From assembly GCA_963748105.1 (NCBI GenBank), contig CAVVHP010000007.1, positions 133,343 through 197,342 of the forward strand: 64,000 nt of DNA, written 5' to 3'. A model generated the notes under the pieces. That model did not search any database and was not told where the DNA came from. It saw only the letters and a list, made by a program, of their open reading frames with translations. This DNA is from JAKAGZ01 sp963748105 (GTDB lineage Bacteria; Bacteroidota; Ignavibacteria; Ignavibacteriales; Ignavibacteriaceae). The position numbers and the translations under genes are program-made. Positions 19,229 through 28,721 of this stretch are shown here, piece by piece. Numbering within the stretch: position 1 is the first letter of the stretch; each line of letters opens with the position of its first letter.

Positions 19229-19978
19229 ATGATAAATCTAAAATCAAAAATTGTTTTAATAACCGGTGGATCGCGTGGTATAGGTGCCGCCTGCGTTAAA
19301 TTATTTTCCGAATCCGGGGCAGATGTAGCATTTACTTATCAGTCAAATAAAGATGCTGCAGATGGGTTGTTAAGTAACTGCACTGGAAAAGTAAAAGCAT
19401 ACAAATGCGATTTGAACAAAGCGGACGATATTAAAAAAACAGTAAATAATGTAATCTCAGACTTTGGCCGAGTTGACGTACTTGTAAATAATGCCGGGGT
19501 GTGGAAGTATGGACCGGTTGATAAAATGTCACTGGAAGACTGGCATGAAACAATTAGAATTAATCTTACAGGGACATTTTTATTTGCAAAACTTGTGCTT
19601 CCGGAAATGGTAAAAAATAATTATGGAAGGATTATTAATATTACCTCTACTGCAGGTCAGAGAGGGGAAGCAAATTATTCACATTATGCCGCATCAAAGG
19701 GTGGGGTAATATCATTTACTAAATCAGTTGCTACAGAATTTGGTAAATATAATATTACTACAAATTCAGTGGCACCTGGCTGGGTAGATACAGATATGAC
19801 AAGTGATGCTTTGTCCGATATCGATTACAGGAAAAGAGTGGAAGATGACATACCTATAAAAAGAGTTGCTTCAGCAGAAGATATTGCCGGTCCGGTCCTT
19901 TTCCTGGCTTCGGAACTTGGCAGGCATGTTAATGGTGAAATACTCAATGTTAACGGCGGTTCAATTCTTTGCGGATAA
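19229..19978 (+). CDS. Short-chain dehydrogenase/reductase, FabG-like
   Basis: This 249-aa classical SDR has the Rossmann glycine motif TGGSRGIG (about residues 12-19), the structural NNAG, catalytic Ser in INITSTAG, and YAASKGG (Tyr/Lys dyad). The length and the C-terminal NGEILNVNGGSILCG match 3-oxoacyl-ACP reductases, so fatty-acid or related ketoreduction using NADPH is the likely role. Many SDRs act on other ketones, so the substrate remains open. It is in an apparent operon with truA. Confidence 0.88.
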   Translation: MINLKSKIVLITGGSRGIGAACVKLFSESGADVAFTYQSNKDAADGLLSNCTGKVKAYKCDLNKADDIKKTVNNVISDFGRVDVLVNNAGVWKYGPVDKMSLEDWHETIRINLTGTFLFAKLVLPEMVKNNYGRIINITSTAGQRGEANYSHYAASKGGVISFTKSVATEFGKYNITTNSVAPGWVDTDMTSDALSDIDYRKRVEDDIPIKRVASAEDIAGPVLFLASELGRHVNGEILNVNGGSILCG

Positions 19979-20060
19979 AATATTCTGGATTTATAAAACG
20001 CTTATTTCAGGGGACTAATTAGTGAATTTTCACAATCTAAATAATTAAAAGGAACTTAAA

Positions 20061-20540
20061 ATGGAATTCCTTGCCAGTCTTCACCCTCTGATAATTCATT
20101 TCCCGATCGCGTTGTTTATAATTTATACCCTCTTTGAAATTATTGGAGCCTTTTCGAAAAATGAATTCTTTTCAAAAGTAGCTCACATTATCCTGTTTCT
20201 TGGCGTACTTGGAGCTATTGCTGCTGTTCTTACCGGAAATCAGGCTGAATCGCTTATGAGCCAGTGGGAAAACCAGGGAGCGATTATTCAATTGCATGCT
20301 ATAGGTGAACACGAAGAACTTGCAAACACGACTTTATGGGTATTTGTAGGTATCCTTGTCTTAAGGACTGTGCTGGTATTAAAGAAGAAATTTACCGGTT
20401 ATATAAAATATATTTTTGTTGTACTTGCCCTGGTTGGTTGCTATTTTCTTTATGAAACAGGGGAACACGGTGGTAAACTTGTTTATAAATATGGATTGGG
20501 TACTGATCTAAAGAAAATGGAAATCCAGGGAAATAAATAG
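20061..20540 (+). CDS. DUF2231-type integral membrane protein
   Basis: This 159-aa protein has four predicted TM helices (about residues 8-28, 36-56, 93-108 and 113-130). It starts with the family signature LASLHPLIIHFPIALFIIY, which is typical of DUF2231/heme-binding-like membrane proteins of Bacteroidota. A conserved His in the N-terminal helices and EHEE between TM2 and TM3 could be metal or heme ligands, but this is speculative. Its stop codon overlaps the GTG start of the next membrane-protein gene. Confidence 0.8.
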   Translation: MEFLASLHPLIIHFPIALFIIYTLFEIIGAFSKNEFFSKVAHIILFLGVLGAIAAVLTGNQAESLMSQWENQGAIIQLHAIGEHEELANTTLWVFVGILVLRTVLVLKKKFTGYIKYIFVVLALVGCYFLYETGEHGGKLVYKYGLGTDLKKMEIQGNK

Positions 20541-21349
20541 TGAAACAGACAAAACTTTATCCTGTAATATTTGCGGTAGTTGCCGTAAATATTGCAGGAA
20601 TATTGTTGCGCTTTTATGATCTTGAAACTTATATAATTATTGTGGGCTTTCGTTTCCATTTAAGTTTTGTTCTTCCTTTTCTGATTGTTTTCAGACCTGA
20701 GCAGCTACGCTTTATTAAAAAGCTTTTTACAAAGCCGAATAATAAGAAAACTATTCTTCCACTTCTCTGGATATTACTTCCGGTTGTGCTCATTATAGCT
20801 GTATTGTTTTTGCTCAAAAAGATAAACATTGGTGATCCTGAATATTTTTATGAATTTGGTCTCTCCTCAATAGTTGATTACCCAATTTATCTTTTGTGGA
20901 ATTTTCCGCAGATCATAATGCTTTTTATCTTCCTCGCTGTTTCATCAACTTTAAACAATAAAAAAATAATAATTCCATTTCTCCTTATCGTTTTATTATT
21001 CGTATTTGAGTTTATTCCGATTGGAGCAATTGAATTTAGTGTTACAGGAATTGTTCCTCTGATTCTGATGGCTGTAATTTCCGGATTAATAATAAAGTAT
21101 TTCCAAAATATTTACTGGTTCGTTATACTTATTTTCTCGGTATTTTGGCTGCATTTTCTTTGCTTCGGATCTGGTTCTGAGACAATTATTAATTTATTAT
21201 TTGCAGCCCGATACAATTCCTGGGAAGGTTTCTTTTCTGTGAATAAAGATATTGTGCAATATTTGCTGCCCGTTCAACTTTTGCTCACTTTTCTGCTGGT
21301 TTTAATTTCATACAACATCCACAAAAGAAGAGTGGCCCCCGGATTTTAG
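20540..21349 (+). CDS. Polytopic membrane protein of unknown function
   Basis: This 269-aa protein is not recognised. It starts with GTG overlapping the upstream TAG (TAGTG). About seven or eight hydrophobic helices cover almost the whole chain with short Lys-rich loops. It has no transporter motif. Coupling to the DUF2231-like gene suggests the two act together in the inner membrane. Confidence 0.75.
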   Translation: MKQTKLYPVIFAVVAVNIAGILLRFYDLETYIIIVGFRFHLSFVLPFLIVFRPEQLRFIKKLFTKPNNKKTILPLLWILLPVVLIIAVLFLLKKINIGDPEYFYEFGLSSIVDYPIYLLWNFPQIIMLFIFLAVSSTLNNKKIIIPFLLIVLLFVFEFIPIGAIEFSVTGIVPLILMAVISGLIIKYFQNIYWFVILIFSVFWLHFLCFGSGSETIINLLFAARYNSWEGFFSVNKDIVQYLLPVQLLLTFLLVLISYNIHKRRVAPGF

Positions 21350-21395
21350 AAGATATTATTATTTTGTATTTTGTTTTTGAAAAAATTACCTGAAA

Positions 21396-21983
21396 ATGAA
21401 AAAATATTTACTTCTGGTTTTAATATTAACTTTTAATCTGTCCTTTGCGCAAAGTCCCGATAAGACTGCAAAGGGTTTTTTCCTGGCCGTTGGGGTGGGC
21501 CCTCGTTTCCCGGTGGGTGATTTTGGAAATACTTCGAAGCTTGGTTACGGACTGAGCGCTGAAATTTCCTATACAAATAGTGAATCCCTGCCGTTTTTTA
21601 TTTTTCTGAAATCAGGATTTGAAACTTATCCGGGCTCGCAGGATTTTTATAGTCAAAGCAATTATTCAAATCTTTCAACAAATCTAATTCCTGTAAAATT
21701 AGGGATGCGATATTTTTTGCCGCCATTAGTAAAAAGCCAGGCCCTTTTGATGCCAATTCTGGAACTATCGGTTTCTTACGGGCTTTTTCACACATTAAAT
21801 GAATTTAAACCCGGAAGCGGCCAGACGAACTTTTCTGAAAATAAATCGAGATTTGGCTTTTCAGCGGGTGCCGGAATATCCGCATTCATGCTTGAAATTC
21901 TTGCATCCTACAATTACTTTGATCAACACCAGTTTATTGCTCTTGATCTGAAAGTAAGATATCCAATTTATATTAATTATTAA
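21396..21983 (+). CDS. Outer-membrane beta-barrel protein
   Basis: This is a 195-aa protein with a signal peptide (residues 1-19, ending SFAQ). Alternating amphipathic strands follow (AVGVGPRFPVGDFG, YGLSAEISYT, IPVKLGMRYFL, GFSAGAGISAFML, ALDLKVRYPI), as in small OmpX/OmpW-like barrels (beta-barrel domain PF13505-like). The PVGDFG opening is common in Bacteroidota outer-membrane proteins. The role is unknown. It is followed after 11 nt by the crotonase gene. Confidence 0.8.
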   Translation: MKKYLLLVLILTFNLSFAQSPDKTAKGFFLAVGVGPRFPVGDFGNTSKLGYGLSAEISYTNSESLPFFIFLKSGFETYPGSQDFYSQSNYSNLSTNLIPVKLGMRYFLPPLVKSQALLMPILELSVSYGLFHTLNEFKPGSGQTNFSENKSRFGFSAGAGISAFMLEILASYNYFDQHQFIALDLKVRYPIYINY

Positions 21984-21994
21984 GAGAGACTAAA

Positions 21995-22777
21995 ATGAGT
22001 TATCAAAATTTATTAGTTGAAAAAAAAGACAGAATCGCTGTCGTAACAATAAATCGTCCTGACAAACTGAATGCGTTAAATTCCCAAACTCTAACTGATC
22101 TGAAAAATGCATTTACAGATTTAAAGAATGATGAAGATGTTTTTGTTATTATTCTTACTGGTAGCGGTGAAAAAGCTTTTGTAGCGGGAGCTGATATTTC
22201 CGAGTTAAATCAACTTGATGTTGTCTCCGGCAAATCTTTCGCTGAAAACGGGCAGGCTGTTTTCAGTATGATTGAGAATCTGGATAAGCCAGTAATTGCG
22301 GCGGTAAATGGTTTTGCACTTGGCGGAGGATGCGAACTAGCACTCGCCTGCAATATCAGGCTTGCTTCTGATAATGCAAAATTCGGACAGCCGGAAGTTA
22401 ATCTTGGAATTATTCCCGGTTATGGCGGAACTCAAAGACTTACGCGCCTTATAAATCCTGGTAGGGCAATGGAATATATCTTAACTGGTGACATGATTAA
22501 TTCTGCTGAAGCTTTCAGGCTAGGTCTTGTAAATCACGTTTATCCACAGACCGAATTAATGGGAAAAGCCATTGAGATGGCTAATAAAATAGCTTCAAAA
22601 GGCCAGCAGGCAATTAGACTTTCAGTAAAAGCTGTAAACATTGTAGATGAAGTTTCCTGTAAAGAGGGATTAGATTATGAGGCCAGCTTATTTTCAATTG
22701 CTTGTGGAACCGAAGATTTTAAAGAAGGCACAAAAGCATTTTTGGAAAAACGGAAACCTGATTTTAAGAATAAATAA
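21995..22777 (+). CDS. Enoyl-CoA hydratase/crotonase family protein
   Basis: This 260-aa enzyme of the crotonase superfamily is likely to hydrate short-chain enoyl-CoA (3-hydroxybutyryl-CoA dehydratase or enoyl-CoA hydratase). The oxyanion-hole segments are AFVAGADISEL and AVNGFALGGGCELALACN, and both catalytic glutamates are present (GGGCELA and PEVNLGIIPGYGGTQRL). The length is standard for a mono-functional hydratase. No other beta-oxidation gene is adjacent, so the pathway (fatty-acid or amino-acid degradation, or butanoate metabolism) is open. Confidence 0.93.
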   Translation: MSYQNLLVEKKDRIAVVTINRPDKLNALNSQTLTDLKNAFTDLKNDEDVFVIILTGSGEKAFVAGADISELNQLDVVSGKSFAENGQAVFSMIENLDKPVIAAVNGFALGGGCELALACNIRLASDNAKFGQPEVNLGIIPGYGGTQRLTRLINPGRAMEYILTGDMINSAEAFRLGLVNHVYPQTELMGKAIEMANKIASKGQQAIRLSVKAVNIVDEVSCKEGLDYEASLFSIACGTEDFKEGTKAFLEKRKPDFKNK

Positions 22778-22783
22778 TTTTTA

Positions 22784-23806
22784 ATGAATATTTTTACTGA
22801 CAAAAAAAAGCTAATTCAAATTCTTTTTGGATTAGCTTTTATTATACTTATCGCAAACATAGTAGCCGATAAACTGGAAATCAAACATTATACTCCGGTT
22901 GAATCTTCAGTAAGTGCGGAAAAGATAAACTCAAAATATTTGCAGGCGCTTAAAAATTACGGAATACAGCCAAAGTGGATAATTAAACAAAAACGTTATA
23001 AAAGTGAAGACGATTCTCTCTTATATAAATATGAGGTAGAAGTACCCAAAGATTTACCCATTGCACTTCTGATAAATGAGATTACTGATTCCCTGAGTAA
23101 TTCGAATGTAAAAATTCAATCAAAGGAATTGAAGATTGGGGGCGAGACGCAATTAAGAATATTTTCCGGTGATAATCTGAAGCTGAAAGCGGTATTCAAT
23201 TACAATGATGATATTGTCAGAAAATCGAGCTCGGGGAGTTTAATAATCAGAGGAACGGAAAATATTAGCGAAGAGGATTTTAATTCTCTTCTAAAATCTC
23301 CTGAAAGATTTGCCGTTTTGCTCACTCCCTCAAAGTCCAGTAAAAATCGTATAGATCGGATTATTAATGATCAAAAAGAACTTCTTGTTTTAATTAGTGA
23401 TGGATCAAACGACATGGACTATAAAATGCGTGCAGGATTTTCAGGCAACCGGATCAGGAATTCAATCCGGGCAATTATTTCCGATTATTCAAAAGCCGCT
23501 TTTTTTGCCATAGATGACAGATCAAAAATTTATTTTTCTCCTGCTATGAAAATTATTAAGGATGTATTGGACAGGGCAAAAATAAAATACTTTAATCTGA
23601 GTAGTTGCAGCTATCTAAAACCGGCGGATGAAATCGAAATGAAAAAGCAATTTGAAGAGTATGTTAAAAAACTGGAGACTAATAATAAACTGTTAATGTT
23701 GTTAACGCCCGATGAGCTGGATACAATTATACCCGAGTTAATCAAATTCAGAAAAATAGGATATAAATTTGTAAGGCCTTCAGTACTTCTTGATAAAAAT
23801 CAGTGA
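22784..23806 (+). CDS. Membrane-anchored protein, possibly a degenerate divergent polysaccharide deacetylase
   Basis: This 340-aa protein has one N-terminal TM helix (about residues 9-28) and an extracytoplasmic remainder. The C-terminal half has the layout of the divergent polysaccharide deacetylase family: a strand FAVLLTP, then KELLVLISDG where a llhlPMEP motif is normal, then IRNSIRAIISDYSKAAFFAIDDRS where the vGvnNHmGS motif is normal. The metal-binding residues are therefore not visible, so it would be non-catalytic if the assignment is right. The match is by pattern only. It starts 6 nt after the crotonase gene and converges with the M16 genes. Confidence 0.55.
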   Translation: MNIFTDKKKLIQILFGLAFIILIANIVADKLEIKHYTPVESSVSAEKINSKYLQALKNYGIQPKWIIKQKRYKSEDDSLLYKYEVEVPKDLPIALLINEITDSLSNSNVKIQSKELKIGGETQLRIFSGDNLKLKAVFNYNDDIVRKSSSGSLIIRGTENISEEDFNSLLKSPERFAVLLTPSKSSKNRIDRIINDQKELLVLISDGSNDMDYKMRAGFSGNRIRNSIRAIISDYSKAAFFAIDDRSKIYFSPAMKIIKDVLDRAKIKYFNLSSCSYLKPADEIEMKKQFEEYVKKLETNNKLLMLLTPDELDTIIPELIKFRKIGYKFVRPSVLLDKNQ

Positions 23807-23818
23807 ACTAATTAGCAG

Positions 23819-25189
23819 TTATAAAACAGGGTTTCCCCAAATATCCAGCTCAATTATTTCATTAATATTTAAGCTTTCCAATTGCTCTAAAAACAACTTC
23901 TTATCACCAACCACAAGAATTGATAATTTATCTGTGTTAATATTTTCAACCGCGGCCCGTATTATTTGCTCTTCATTCAAATTGTTGATTGAATTCAGGT
24001 AGGTAGAAAAATAATTCTGCGGAAGAGAATGTAGAACTAGCGAAACAAGATTGCTAGCTATTTGGCCATAGGTTTCAAAATTTCCCGGGAACCTGAGAGT
24101 AACTGAAGATTTTGCAAAAGCCAGCTCTTCTTTTTTTATCCCTTTTTTAATTTTGTTTAATTCTCTTATTATTTCATTAATTGCGTTTCCGGTGTTTTCG
24201 GAACCGACAGATGTAGATACGAGAAATTGTGCGGATTCTTTTAAATAATTAAACCTTGAATGAGCTCCATATGTGTAGCCTTTATCTTCACGGAGATTCA
24301 GGTTTATTCTGCTGCTGAATTGTCCACCAAGGATTATATTCATTATATGTTTGGAAAAGAAATTGCCTTTAGATCTTTCTTCGGCTATATGTCCGGCCCT
24401 GATTTCACTCTGAACCAATCCTTCTTTATGTACAAAATAAATCTTTGAGCCGTAGGAAAAATTAGGGAAAGATAATTGCGGATTAGAAGAAGTCGATTTC
24501 CAATCTGAAAAATAATTATTCAATTTTTCTTCAAGAATTTCTCTGGTAGTATTTCCAACAACAATTAAAGTAGAATCAGCAGGCCCGAGTCTCTCTTTAT
24601 AAAAGGAACCTATATCTTCAGTGGAAATATTTTCTAAACCATTGGGATAACCCACTACCGGGTAGGCGTATGGATTATTTTTACCAAAGACGATATGGTC
24701 AAATGCAATATCTGCAATTTCATCAGGAGAGTCTTTCAACTGCTGAAGTGCTGTTATCACCTTTCTCTTTTCACGACCAAATGATTTGTTATCAAGGTGC
24801 GGACTTGTTAATACCGTTGCGAACAGCTCAAGAGACTTATCAAGATTTTCTGCCAGTGTCTGAAGTGTAATATGAAGATTATCATTAAAGCAATTTATGT
24901 TGAAATTTGTTCCGAGTGAATCAAATTCGTCAGAAAGTTCAATGGCGTTAAAATTACCTGCACCTTCATCGAGTACCCTGCTGAACAGGTTTGCCAGTCC
25001 TTTCTTGTTTGCTGTGTCATATTTTCCACCGGCGTCTGTAATAAGATTAAATCTGATAATCGGTAGTTCATCTTTTTTGACAAATAATACTTTCAGAGAA
25101 TTATTTAATCTAAATTCCTGAATTTCAGGAAGCGAAAATTGAATCTCACCTTTAGCTCCGGGCTTTTGTGATCTTTCCAGTATCTGCAT
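23819..25189 (-). CDS. M16 peptidase-like protein lacking the zinc motif (partner subunit)
   Basis: This 456-aa protein has the two-lobed M16 fold (N-terminal lobe about residues 20-220, C-terminal lobe about 230-440). Where the HXXEH zinc motif belongs it reads LFSRVLDEGAGN, so it cannot bind the catalytic zinc. It keeps the substrate-binding Arg/Tyr pair region (LREDKGYTYGAHSRF). In bacterial M16B systems, an active and an inactive chain encoded together form a heterodimer. The active partner is immediately upstream with a 5-nt gap. No signal peptide is evident in either. Confidence 0.88.
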   Translation of the reverse strand: MQILERSQKPGAKGEIQFSLPEIQEFRLNNSLKVLFVKKDELPIIRFNLITDAGGKYDTANKKGLANLFSRVLDEGAGNFNAIELSDEFDSLGTNFNINCFNDNLHITLQTLAENLDKSLELFATVLTSPHLDNKSFGREKRKVITALQQLKDSPDEIADIAFDHIVFGKNNPYAYPVVGYPNGLENISTEDIGSFYKERLGPADSTLIVVGNTTREILEEKLNNYFSDWKSTSSNPQLSFPNFSYGSKIYFVHKEGLVQSEIRAGHIAEERSKGNFFSKHIMNIILGGQFSSRINLNLREDKGYTYGAHSRFNYLKESAQFLVSTSVGSENTGNAINEIIRELNKIKKGIKKEELAFAKSSVTLRFPGNFETYGQIASNLVSLVLHSLPQNYFSTYLNSINNLNEEQIIRAAVENINTDKLSILVVGDKKLFLEQLESLNINEIIELDIWGNPVL

Positions 25190-25194
25190 AAAAT

Positions 25195-26463
25195 TTAAAT
25201 TGGTTTTATTTGAAGTTCAATAAAGGGTTTGTTGATATATTTCTCGGTTACATTTTTTAAGTATTCTGTAGTTACATCTTCATATCTCTGTAAGTCAAAA
25301 TTAAATGAATTGGGCTCACCAAGATAGAAGTTATAATGATTTAGCTGGTCAGCCAGTACGTCGCTGTTCTGCATTGAATATATGAATGAGGATTTTATCA
25401 CATTTTTTGAACGGATTATTTCTTTCTCTGCAACACCATTTTTACTAATGTTTTCTATTTCCTTGAAAATTTCATCTTTTAACCTCTCAAGGGTAATCCC
25501 GGGTTTTGCCGTGGCAATTATCATAAAATGTCCGTCATATTTTCCAGAGAATTGGTAAGCGGAAACATCCTGTGCTATTTCCATTTCGTAGACCAGCTTG
25601 TTGGTTAGTCTTGAACTTTTTGAGCCTGTAAGCAGATCGGAGAGTATGTCGAGAGAACTGTCATCTTTGCCGTACGCTTTGTCCGAAGGCCAGGCAAGAT
25701 ATATCCTTTCTAGCTGAACATTTTCTTTTTTTTCAATAAAAACATTTTTATCGAGTTTAGGATTGGGGAAATTATTCAAGCTTGTAATATTTCCGTTACC
25801 GCTTGATCCTAATTCAGAAAAATATTTTGAAACCTGGTCTTTTACTTTTCCCTTTTCAAAATTACCGGCTACAACCAGTGTTGCATTTGCCGGTGAGTAA
25901 TATTTATTAAAGAAAGAGGAAACGTCATCAAGCGTATAGCTTTTAATATCTTTCATGTGCCCGATGGTCGGCCAGCTGTAAGGGTGCCTTTCCGGGTACA
26001 AATATGAAATAAGGGTTTCCCACGCAAGGCCGTATGGCTGGTTGTCATACCGTTCGAGCCTTTCATTGCTGACTACTCCAATCTGGTTTGTGAGTTTTTC
26101 CTGTGTTAGTGCAGGAAGCAAAAAGCCCATCCTGTCAGACTCAAGCCAAAGAGCAAGCTCAAGATAATTGGATGGCACTTTTTCAAAATAATTTGTACGG
26201 TCAAAACTTGTTGAGCCGTTCAAAGTTCCTCCTGCTTCCTGTATATATTTGAAATGCTTTTCTTTAGGTACGTTCTGAGATCCCTGGAACATCATATGTT
26301 CAAATAGATGAGCGATACCTGTTTTACCTTTTACTTCATTTGCTGAGCCAACTCTGTACCAGATGTTAACGCTTACAAGTGGAAGATTTGTGTTTTGGTG
26401 CAGAATTACCTCCAGACCGTTTTCTAATTTGTATTTTTGATATTCAATGTCGAGTAAATCCAT
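25195..26463 (-). CDS. M16 family zinc peptidase (active subunit)
   Basis: This is a 422-aa zinc endopeptidase. The inverted zinc motif is HLFEH (residues 52-56), and the third ligand Glu lies about 76 residues later in the SNERLERYDN region. The N-terminal INIWYRVGSANEVKGKTGIAH context is typical of processing-peptidase-like (PqqL/YmxG) M16 enzymes. It probably degrades peptides as a heterodimer with the zinc-less protein encoded next. It sits 8 nt downstream of the phosphodiesterase gene, which forms a three-gene minus-strand operon. Confidence 0.93.
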   Translation of the reverse strand: MDLLDIEYQKYKLENGLEVILHQNTNLPLVSVNIWYRVGSANEVKGKTGIAHLFEHMMFQGSQNVPKEKHFKYIQEAGGTLNGSTSFDRTNYFEKVPSNYLELALWLESDRMGFLLPALTQEKLTNQIGVVSNERLERYDNQPYGLAWETLISYLYPERHPYSWPTIGHMKDIKSYTLDDVSSFFNKYYSPANATLVVAGNFEKGKVKDQVSKYFSELGSSGNGNITSLNNFPNPKLDKNVFIEKKENVQLERIYLAWPSDKAYGKDDSSLDILSDLLTGSKSSRLTNKLVYEMEIAQDVSAYQFSGKYDGHFMIIATAKPGITLERLKDEIFKEIENISKNGVAEKEIIRSKNVIKSSFIYSMQNSDVLADQLNHYNFYLGEPNSFNFDLQRYEDVTTEYLKNVTEKYINKPFIELQIKPI

Positions 26464-26471
26464 AAAATCCT

Positions 26472-27692
26472 TTAAAAACCTTTTAAGATGTATTCAATAT
26501 TTTCTAGTTTGCCGTCTATATTTGAACGTGGAGCGATCTTAAATATCTTACAAAGAAGAGGATAAATATCAATATTATTGATTGTTCCTGTCTCATATCC
26601 TTTTTTAAAAGCCGGACCAATTGCATAAAAGATTCCATTCATATCCAACGCAAAATTATCGTATCCGTGGTTTCCCCCAACGTCAACATTTTTCATCCAC
26701 TTTGCTGACTTGTTATCTACTAGGCTCCAGCCTAAATCTGCCATAAGTATAATATCCGGCAAAAACGCATTTCTTGAATAATGGTAGCAATCCGGAATAT
26801 TTTCTTTTGTATACGCACGAAAATGATTTTCATTTTTCTTCAGCAGTTTATAAACCTCATCAACTTTATCTTTAGCAGGTTGTATCAGCATAAAAGGTCC
26901 GTTTTCCTGGTACTGGATTTTATAATCCTTTAGAATCTCCTGTATATTCACGACTCTTTTATCACTGATATTTGTCATCCCGTGATCTGAAACAATAATT
27001 AAATCAGTGCTGTCTCTCAGATTTATTTCATCCAGCTTTTTAAAAAGAAGGCCGATCATATTATCTTCTTTATTAATTGCTTCATCAACCTGTTTCGAGT
27101 CGGGACCATATTTGTGTCCCATATCATCGGTGGCTTCAAAATATAATGTGATAAAATGAGGCCGCACCGTATATGGAAGTTTCATCCAGTCAATTACTCC
27201 CTGCACCCTCTGTTCAAACGGGCGGTCGTGGAAATAATGTTCAAAGTAATCAGGTCTTCTGTATTCCGGATTCATCTCAGATCCCGGCCAGAAGTAACTC
27301 GCTGTTTTAATTCCGTTTCGGTCTGCAGTCTGCCAGAAAGCTTCGCCAAGGTACCACTTACCGTCAGTTACCTTAGTTGAGTCACTAATTCTGTAAGTCT
27401 CTTTTGTATAGGGGTCGTAAAAAGTATTTGCAATCAGCCCCTGGTTTTCCGGGTACATCCCTGTAACAATCGAATAATGATTCGGAAAAGTTTTTGATGG
27501 GAAGTCCGGTCTCAATGATAAAGCATGAACTCCATTCTCTTTTATGTAATCGAGATTCGGTGTTATGCCGCGGTTACCATAATCCCACCTGAAAGCATCG
27601 AATGAAATTAGAATTACATATGGTTTGGATTGTGAGATTAAATTGGTAGAAACAAACAACAATGCAAGAATTACAAGAACTACTTTTTTCAT
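26472..27692 (-). CDS. Secreted type I phosphodiesterase/nucleotide pyrophosphatase
   Basis: This 406-aa protein belongs to the alkaline-phosphatase superfamily, ENPP-like branch. The signal peptide is residues 1-20 (ending NLISQ). Metal-binding ISFDAFRWD, the nucleophile Thr in PSKTFPNHYSIVTGMYPENQG, the EATDDMGHKYGP site and SDHGM with a late GGNHGYDN are all present. It hydrolyses phosphodiester or pyrophosphate bonds outside the cytoplasm; candidates are nucleotides and lysophospholipids. It leads the M16 operon and follows a terminator that separates it from lepB. Confidence 0.92.
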   Translation of the reverse strand: MKKVVLVILALLFVSTNLISQSKPYVILISFDAFRWDYGNRGITPNLDYIKENGVHALSLRPDFPSKTFPNHYSIVTGMYPENQGLIANTFYDPYTKETYRISDSTKVTDGKWYLGEAFWQTADRNGIKTASYFWPGSEMNPEYRRPDYFEHYFHDRPFEQRVQGVIDWMKLPYTVRPHFITLYFEATDDMGHKYGPDSKQVDEAINKEDNMIGLLFKKLDEINLRDSTDLIIVSDHGMTNISDKRVVNIQEILKDYKIQYQENGPFMLIQPAKDKVDEVYKLLKKNENHFRAYTKENIPDCYHYSRNAFLPDIILMADLGWSLVDNKSAKWMKNVDVGGNHGYDNFALDMNGIFYAIGPAFKKGYETGTINNIDIYPLLCKIFKIAPRSNIDGKLENIEYILKGF

Positions 27693-27712
27693 ATTATCTC
27701 TTACAAATTAAA

Positions 27713-27733
27713 AAGGGAGATCGAATCTCCCTT
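27713..27733 (-). terminator. Rho-independent terminator after lepB
   Basis: AAGGGAGAT (27713-27721) and ATCTCCCTT (27725-27733) form a 9-bp stem with a 3-nt loop. On the minus strand the hairpin is followed by TT and TAATTTG, a short U-rich run. It lies 23 nt after the lepB stop and before the phosphodiesterase start. Confidence 0.7.
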
Positions 27734-27755
27734 CGAAAAATTATTAGTATATTTT

Positions 27756-28706
27756 TTAATGTAGTAACTTCAATATTCTATCTGGCCTTGCGGATCCAAT
27801 CAATCTGAAAAAATCTGTGAATGGTATATCCCTGTTCCAGGAAAATAATGTTATGAAAGCTTCTCCGACAACTGCATCTCTGGGAACAAATCCCCAGAAA
27901 CGACTATCGAGACTATCATCACGATTGTCTCCCATCATAAAGTAATAATCTTTTTTAAATGTATATGAAGTAGCAGGCTTCCCTTCAATATTAATTACAC
28001 CGTTATCAGTTTTAACAACTCTTTCACCGTATTCCCGGTCAATAATTGTTCTCCATTTCTCAATGTTATCCATCGTTAACGGAATTGTATCACCTTTTTT
28101 AGGAATCACAAGGGGACCGTAATTATCTTCGTTCCACTGTGCGCCCTTAGGAAAAATTCTCGGTTCCACCATTCCAGGAGGTCTGGCATAAGGACTTAAA
28201 TATAAAATGTCAGGCGGTATCCAGGCTTGTTTTCCATTTACAAAAACTACTTTATCTATCACTTGCACAGTGTCACCCGGCAGGCCGATACATCTCTTAA
28301 CATAGTTTACTCCCCAGTCATCTGCGTGCATCTGGTCTTTATATCCGGGCCACTCAAACACTACGATGTCATCTCTTTTAGGTTCTCTTAAAGCCGGCAA
28401 TGTAAAATAGGGAAGAGGAATATTTGTAAACGGAATGAACCTGGGAGAGGACGCACCGTAAATAAATTTATTAACCAACACAAAATCTCCAACCAGTATT
28501 GTATTTTCCATTGAACCGGTAGGAATTCTTGTATTCTGAACGATGAAAGTAATGATGAAGAATGCGGCAATTAATGCAAAAAATAATGACTCCGCAAACT
28601 CTCTTACTTTTTCTTTCGGCGTCTTGGGCTTATTCGGATCTTCCGGTGGTTTGATTCCAAAAAATCTTTTTAATCCTGCTTTAAATGACAATTTTTTCTC
28701 CTGCAA
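27756..28706 (-). CDS. lepB: Signal peptidase I
   Basis: This 316-aa inner-membrane protease removes signal peptides from exported proteins. A single TM helix (about residues 39-57) precedes the nucleophile Ser65 in RIPTGSMENTIL. The general base is Lys137 in YVKRCIGLPGD. Box D GDNRDDSLDSRFWGFV and box E-like DAVVGEAF are present. It is longer than the minimal enzyme through insertions between the Ser and Lys boxes. It lies 15 nt after gatB on the same strand and ends at a terminator. Confidence 0.96.
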   Translation of the reverse strand: MQEKKLSFKAGLKRFFGIKPPEDPNKPKTPKEKVREFAESLFFALIAAFFIITFIVQNTRIPTGSMENTILVGDFVLVNKFIYGASSPRFIPFTNIPLPYFTLPALREPKRDDIVVFEWPGYKDQMHADDWGVNYVKRCIGLPGDTVQVIDKVVFVNGKQAWIPPDILYLSPYARPPGMVEPRIFPKGAQWNEDNYGPLVIPKKGDTIPLTMDNIEKWRTIIDREYGERVVKTDNGVINIEGKPATSYTFKKDYYFMMGDNRDDSLDSRFWGFVPRDAVVGEAFITLFSWNRDIPFTDFFRLIGSARPDRILKLLH

Positions 28707-28721
28707 GTATGATAATAAAAA

